A DNA stretch of 64,000 nt from Zoogloea sp. (GTDB taxonomy: Bacteria > Pseudomonadota > Gammaproteobacteria > Burkholderiales > Rhodocyclaceae), in NCBI RefSeq assembly GCF_028693495.1, contig NZ_JAQUVG010000002.1, forward strand, positions 34,236 through 98,235, read 5' to 3'. Of this stretch, positions 59,780 through 64,000 are shown piece by piece. The stretch's first letter is position 1; each line of letters begins with the position of its first letter. The position numbers and the translations under genes were made by a program. The notes under the pieces were generated by a model. That model was not told the origin of the DNA and made no database searches. It saw nothing but the letters and a program-made list of their open reading frames with translations.

Positions 59780-60145
59780 CGGAAAGCCGCCTGTCTCTCT
59801 GGCTTGAACAAATGGACGAAGCGGCCCGTCAAGCACTCGCCTACGTTGAAAACCAACGGGAGGGCTTCAACGCAGACCGGCGAACCCAGCAGGCCGTCGT
59901 ACACTTAACCTCCTCGTGATCGGTGAGCTCGCAGCAAAGCTCCTGGAGCACTACAGCGACTTTGTTGCGGGATACCCCTCTGTGCCGTGGTCCAGCATGA
60001 AAGGCATGCGCAACCGGATCGCACACGGGTATTTCGAGTAGGACATCAGCGTGATCTGGGAGACCGTGCAACGTGCGCCCCCAAACTGGCAGCCCAGTTG
60101 CCGGCAATCAGCCGCGCCGCCGAAAGCGGGCTCCCTCCTCCATGA
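59776..60145 (+). pseudogene. HEPN (HepT-like) toxin gene, inactivated
   Basis: The recognisable protein is spread over three frames. Frame 1 from GTG 59776 gives the N-terminus (LSLWLEQMDEAARQALAYV, then ADRRTQQAVV) and hits a stop after about 48 residues. Frame 2 (about 59902-60041) gives NLLVIGELAAKLLEH and the HEPN RNase motif R-X4-H-X-Y (RNRIAHGY), then an in-frame TAG at 60039. Read on, it gives DISVIWETV. Frame 3 (about 60085-60145) gives KLAAQLPAISRAAESG and a natural-looking stop. Two frameshifts plus one nonsense codon make an active toxin very unlikely. Full length would be about 120 residues, as in the family. Confidence 0.85.
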
Positions 60146-60165
60146 CCCGCTGAGCACGGCGTGTT

Positions 60166-60235
60166 CGGTTCATCCCCACGTTCGTGGGGAACACTCGGAG
60201 CGCTGATCGTCAATCCGCGTCGCCATCGGTTCATC
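60166..60235 (-). CRISPR. Type I-E CRISPR remnant: one repeat, one spacer, one repeat fragment
   Basis: Positions 60166-60194 are a 29-base repeat of type I-E form: CGGTTCATCCCC at one end, CACG-TT-CGTG core, GGGGAACAC at the other, with an 8-bp hairpin. A 32-base spacer (60195-60226) and the first nine bases of a second repeat (CGGTTCATC, 60227-60235) follow. In crRNA orientation (minus strand) the handle would be ATGAACCG. No I-E cas genes are in the window. It ends 23 bases before the I-F array. Confidence 0.85.
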
Positions 60236-60258
60236 GAGGGTCACGTCTGCCAACCTCT

Positions 60259-63200
60259 TTTCTGAGCTGCCTATCCGGCAGTGAAGGCAGGGGACAATTG
60301 GAAAGTGGTCTTTCGGTTCTTTCTGAGCTGCCTATCCGGCAGTGAAGCGCGTAGCTGACGGTGCCAAAGGTGCCGAACATTTCTGAGCTGCCTATCCGGC
60401 AGTGAAGCCCTTCCAACCGTAGGACTGGCCAGCTGTCCTTTTCTGAGCTGCCTATCCGGCAGTGAAGATGGGTTTCGTGGTGGTCCAGCACAGGCCGCAT
60501 TTCTGAGCTGCCTATCCGGCAGTGAAGACGATAGCCGCCGATCCGAACGCGGACGCGGATTTCTGAGCTGCCTATCCGGCAGTGAAGTCACATTCACATT
60601 CGTAATACTTCTCTCGGAATTTCTGAGCTGCCTATCCGGCAGTGAAGACGAGGGGCAGACTCGAGACGCTTCTCGAGCTTTTCTGAGCTGCCTATCCGGC
60701 AGTGAAGGCGGCGCCCGATGCTGCCGCCATCCGCGCCGATTTCTGAGCTGCCTATCCGGCAGTGAAGGTCGTGTTCTCGACGGTGGATGACGAGCTTGTT
60801 TTCTGAGCTGCCTATCCGGCAGTGAAGAAGATCCGGTGCTGCGGTGAACACCTCTGGAATTTCTGAGCTGCCTATCCGGCAGTGAAGAGCGCGCCGTCCT
60901 GCTTCTCGCCGTGACGGTTTTTCTGAGCTGCCTATCCGGCAGTGAAGGCCCTGGGCGCGCTTCGGGTCGCCGATGATGATTTCTGAGCTGCCTATCCGGC
61001 AGTGAAGCTTCTTTCCACGGCGCAGGTGCTGCAGCGCGTTTTCTGAGCTGCCTATCCGGCAGTGAAGGCACTTCCCATCCGTCACGCTGATTGACCAGTC
61101 TTTCTGAGCTGCCTATCCGGCAGTGAAGGACAAGGAGCGCATAGCGGCTGATCTGGAGGCTTTCTGAGCTGCCTATCCGGCAGTGAAGGGCCAGGGCCAG
61201 GGTGTAGCGGCCGGGGGCGGTTTTCTGAGCTGCCTATCCGGCAGTGAAGGGTGAGCAACGGGCAGACGATCAGCTGCGGCCTTTCTGAGCTGCCTATCCG
61301 GCAGTGAAGCATCCCCACCGACCCGGCGGCATGACGACACCTTTCTGAGCTGCCTATCCGGCAGTGAAGATCAGCTCTGGTTCTGCTCCTGGAATTTCTA
61401 CATTTCTGAGCTGCCTATCCGGCAGTGAAGAGGCGATTCTGCGCCGTGCCCGGAAAGTCATATTTCTGAGCTGCCTATCCGGCAGTGAAGAAGAAGCTGT
61501 TTGCAGAGGCATACATTGCTAATTTTCTGAGCTGCCTATCCGGCAGTGAAGTCCTTGTAGAGCGTCTCCAGACCATCGTATTTTTTCTGAGCTGCCTATC
61601 CGGCAGTGAAGCCAGCCTTGCTGCAGAACTCGGTGTCCCACTGTTTCTGAGCTGCCTATCCGGCAGTGAAGTCCTGGGCGACGATCACGCGGAGAGGCTT
61701 GCCTTTCTGAGCTGCCTATCCGGCAGTGAAGTTGATGTAGTCGCGGATTGCCTGCCCGTTGAATTTCTGAGCTGCCTATCCGGCAGTGAAGTACGCCGCC
61801 TTGTTCGTGCCGGAGAACAGCTTTTTCTGAGCTGCCTATCCGGCAGTGAAGCTGGAGTTCCTGTTCAAGCCTGCGCGTTACAAGTTTCTGAGCTGCCTAT
61901 CCGGCAGTGAAGTGAAACCGACCCACCAGGGCGATCTGGGCCTGTTTCTGAGCTGCCTATCCGGCAGTGAAGGCTTCAGCGAGGCCCTTGACCGACGTGC
62001 TCGATTTCTGAGCTGCCTATCCGGCAGTGAAGTTGAGATAGGCCTCCAGGCGCGGCAGGATGTCTTTCTGAGCTGCCTATCCGGCAGTGAAGCCGGCGGC
62101 AATGCGGATCTCGTCGGCGGCGGCTTTTCTGAGCTGCCTATCCGGCAGTGAAGCGAAGATGGCGACGCGCATTGACGACCAGCTCTTTCTGAGCTGCCTA
62201 TCCGGCAGTGAAGGACATCTCCGAACAAATGCGCGCCGGCGGAAATTTCTGAGCTGCCTATCCGGCAGTGAAGCAGGGAAAAGCTCCATCTTGATCCGCC
62301 TCGGGTTTCTGAGCTGCCTATCCGGCAGTGAAGGCGATGTAGTCAGCCAGGGTGCGACGTGATCCGTTTCTGAGCTGCCTATCCGGCAGTGAAGGACGCG
62401 GACGTTTTGAGGGGCCTTGGCTGCAATTTCTGAGCTGCCTATCCGGCAGTGAAGACGCACGGTTCCGGGAGCAGGCAAGGGTTTCATTTCTGAGCTGCCT
62501 ATCCGGCAGTGAAGAAGCGACCGGCCTCGGATTCGGTGATCACGCTTTTCTGAGCTGCCTATCCGGCAGTGAAGCGACACCAGGCCTTGGTGATCCAGAT
62601 CGAACATTTCTGAGCTGCCTATCCGGCAGTGAAGTCTCTTGCCCAATCCGGATCCGCTGACTAAACTTTCTGAGCTGCCTATCCGGCAGTGAAGTTGAAC
62701 TCGCCCGCGTAGCTGTCAATCGTTGAGTTTCTGAGCTGCCTATCCGGCAGTGAAGTAAGTCATCAGCCGGATGTCGCCGTCCGGATTTTTCTGAGCTGCC
62801 TATCCGGCAGTGAAGACCGAGACTGCCGACGGCGGAGGCCCGCCCTCTTTCTGAGCTGCCTATCCGGCAGTGAAGATCAATTATCACAGAAGGGCGTCCT
62901 TGATTTTTTTCTGAGCTGCCTATCCGGCAGTGAAGGTCCTTTGGCCCGTCGCGTTCTTCAGGCCATCTTTCTGAGCTGCCTATCCGGCAGTGAAGGGTCG
63001 AGCCAGGGGAGTTGCCGCCTGCCATCCTTTCTGAGCTGCCTATCCGGCAGTGAAGTATCAGACAAGCACAACCTCGCCCGCCTCGCCTTTCTGAGCTGCC
63101 TATCCGGCAGTGAAGGGTCGTCGTTGCGGACTGCGGCACACCAGTTCCTTTCTGAGCTGCCTATCCGGCAGTGAAGGAACTTTTACCCGGATATGGCCGT

Positions 63201-63880
63201 GACGAACCTTTTCTGAGCTGCCTATCCGGCAGTGAAGAAGATCAAGGATCTGCTCACGCAGCAAAACAACTTTCTGAGCTGCCTATCCGGCAGTGAAGCT
63301 GGTGGCGCTGCGTGAATCCGTCGTGGGGAACTTTCTGAGCTGCCTATCCGGCAGTGAAGTTGGGTTTCAACGACCTGATGGCCGTCATCCTTTTCTGAGC
63401 TGCCTATCCGGCAGTGAAGCTCCTGGTCGCCAAGCTCCTGGGGCACACGACTTTCTGAGCTGCCTATCCGGCAGTGAAGGGCTGCAGGTGGGCGACGCGC
63501 TCACCGTCTTCTTTCTGAGCTGCCTATCCGGCAGTGAAGAGTCGCCCCGCAGCTGGATGCCGTCTGGCCGAGTTTCTGAGCTGCCTATCCGGCAGTGAAG
63601 TTCTGCTTTGTACGGTCAAGGCTGATTTAGGCTTTCTGAGCTGCCTATCCGGCAGTGAAGACGCCCGCATCACCCTGCAGCGCCCCGCCACGTTTCTGAG
63701 CTGCCTATCCGGCAGTGAAGTCGGCGGCGCCGAACTGGGCTTCGACGATGACTTTCTGAGCTGCCTATCCGGCAGTGAAGTCCACAGGTACGCCCACCTG
63801 GGCGCGCATCCTTTTCTGAGCTGCCTATCCGGCAGTGAAGGCCCCAGCCGATCGAAACGCCGTTGTCGGTGATTTCTGAG
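60259..63880 (-). CRISPR. Type I-F CRISPR array, 60 full repeats
   Basis: Sixty 28-base repeats begin at 60259 and end at 63840; all look identical by eye. In crRNA orientation (minus strand) a repeat starts CTTCACTGCC, pairs CTGCC with GGCAG around a 5-base loop, and ends with the 8-base handle CTCAGAAA, matching type I-F. Of 59 internal spacers, 45 are 32 bases and 14 are 33. A 60th spacer (63841-63872) is followed by a broken repeat. No spacer repeats another as far as I can see. No cas genes are present to 64,000. Open frames through the array on both strands are artefacts of the repeat. Confidence 0.98.
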
Positions 63881-63891
63881 CATCCCATCCG
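63873..63891 (-). repeat. Broken leader-side I-F repeat
   Basis: After the last spacer the sequence keeps TTTCTGAGC (the crRNA-handle end of the repeat) and then diverges (ATCCCATCCG, with only scattered matches to the repeat). In the direction of transcription this is the first repeat, whose 5' two-thirds are lost. No AT-rich leader follows to the right. Confidence 0.8.
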
Positions 63892-63928
63892 CGCGTCCCG
63901 CACGCCCGGCGTTCCGGAAGAAACGAAT

Positions 63929-64000
63929 ATGGCTTACAAGGAGAACGGCAGCGCCGCGATGACCGACACGTCATTGGTGCGAGCTCGCAGCGCTAGAGGA
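63929..64000. other. Unassigned coding sequence at the window edge
   Basis: On the plus strand an ATG at 63929 opens a frame (MAYKENGSAAMTDTSLVRA) that runs off the window, with a weak GGAAG 10 or more bases before it. On the minus strand a frame entering from the right ends at a TAA at 63934 (last residues NDVSVIAALPFSL). Only one can be a gene, and too little is visible to decide or to name either. Confidence 0.3.

Noticed and set aside
60231..63903. Open frames through the CRISPR array on both strands, with recurring FLSCLSGSE, LHCRIGSSE or SLPDRQLRK
   Set aside because: They are translations of the 28-base repeat with 32-33-base spacers. The 60-base period keeps frame, which creates false repetitive proteins.

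Overview
The window is about 64 kb of GC-rich (roughly two-thirds G+C) bacterial chromosome. Gene order and content suggest a betaproteobacterium, probably of the Rhodocyclales (Azospira/Dechlorosoma-like). The clues are a hemCDXY cluster divergent from ppc, glnA followed by a DUF4124 gene and ntrBC, dusB-fis-purHD, uvrA divergent from an MFS gene and ssb, a soluble NAD-linked Hox hydrogenase, and a PEP-CTERM protein. The genus is an inference from content; no database was searched.

Layout. 1-9.5 kb: a 5'-truncated RNB ribonuclease, a TonB-like protein, aroE, mtgA, dusB-fis, purH, purD, a small tautomerase and hemF. 9.5-11.5 kb: a GH24 lysozyme with a peptidoglycan-binding domain, tightly coupled to an LprI/DUF1311-like exported protein, then ahpC. 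11.6-18.7 kb: hemC-hemD-hemX-hemY, with ppc divergent. 18.7-23.7 kb: nitrogen control (ntrC, ntrB, DUF4124, glnA), with a clear sigma-54 promoter and phased NtrC sites in front of glnA. 23.7-31.6 kb: rhodanese, nadA, an EEP-family protein with clsB, rfaE2/hldE-C, cysK, a PatB-type C-S lyase and a DUF4832 lipoprotein. 31.7-36.8 kb: hoxFUYHW, a NAD-reducing [NiFe]-hydrogenase operon with its own maturation protease but no hyp genes in view. 37-45.2 kb: a response regulator with inverted domain order, ssb, an MFS transporter, uvrA, a DUF1186/SEC-C protein, yceH and lgt. 45.2-52.8 kb: a nitroreductase and a translationally coupled RND metal-efflux operon with two accessory exported proteins. 52.9-58.4 kb: a CHASE-GGDEF diguanylate cyclase, a TRIC-family channel, an old yellow enzyme and a Cache-type chemoreceptor. 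58.6-59.4 kb: a PEP-CTERM protein.

The right end, 59.4-64.0 kb, is accessory DNA. It starts with an intact MntA-like nucleotidyltransferase gene followed by a HEPN (HepT-like) toxin gene broken in three reading frames. Next is a one-spacer remnant of a type I-E CRISPR array, then a large type I-F array of 60 repeats that look identical by eye, with 32-33-nt spacers. Both arrays read on the minus strand. In both, the leader-side repeat keeps only its last 8-9 bases, and no AT-rich leader is visible. No cas gene lies in the window; any partner cas operon must be to the right of 64,000 or elsewhere.

The least ordinary items are the juxtaposed, leaderless I-E and I-F arrays, the half-dead MNT/HEPN module, the lysozyme/LprI pair that resembles an effector-immunity pair, and the metal-efflux operon in which three exported proteins are predicted to begin with histidine after signal-peptide cleavage.
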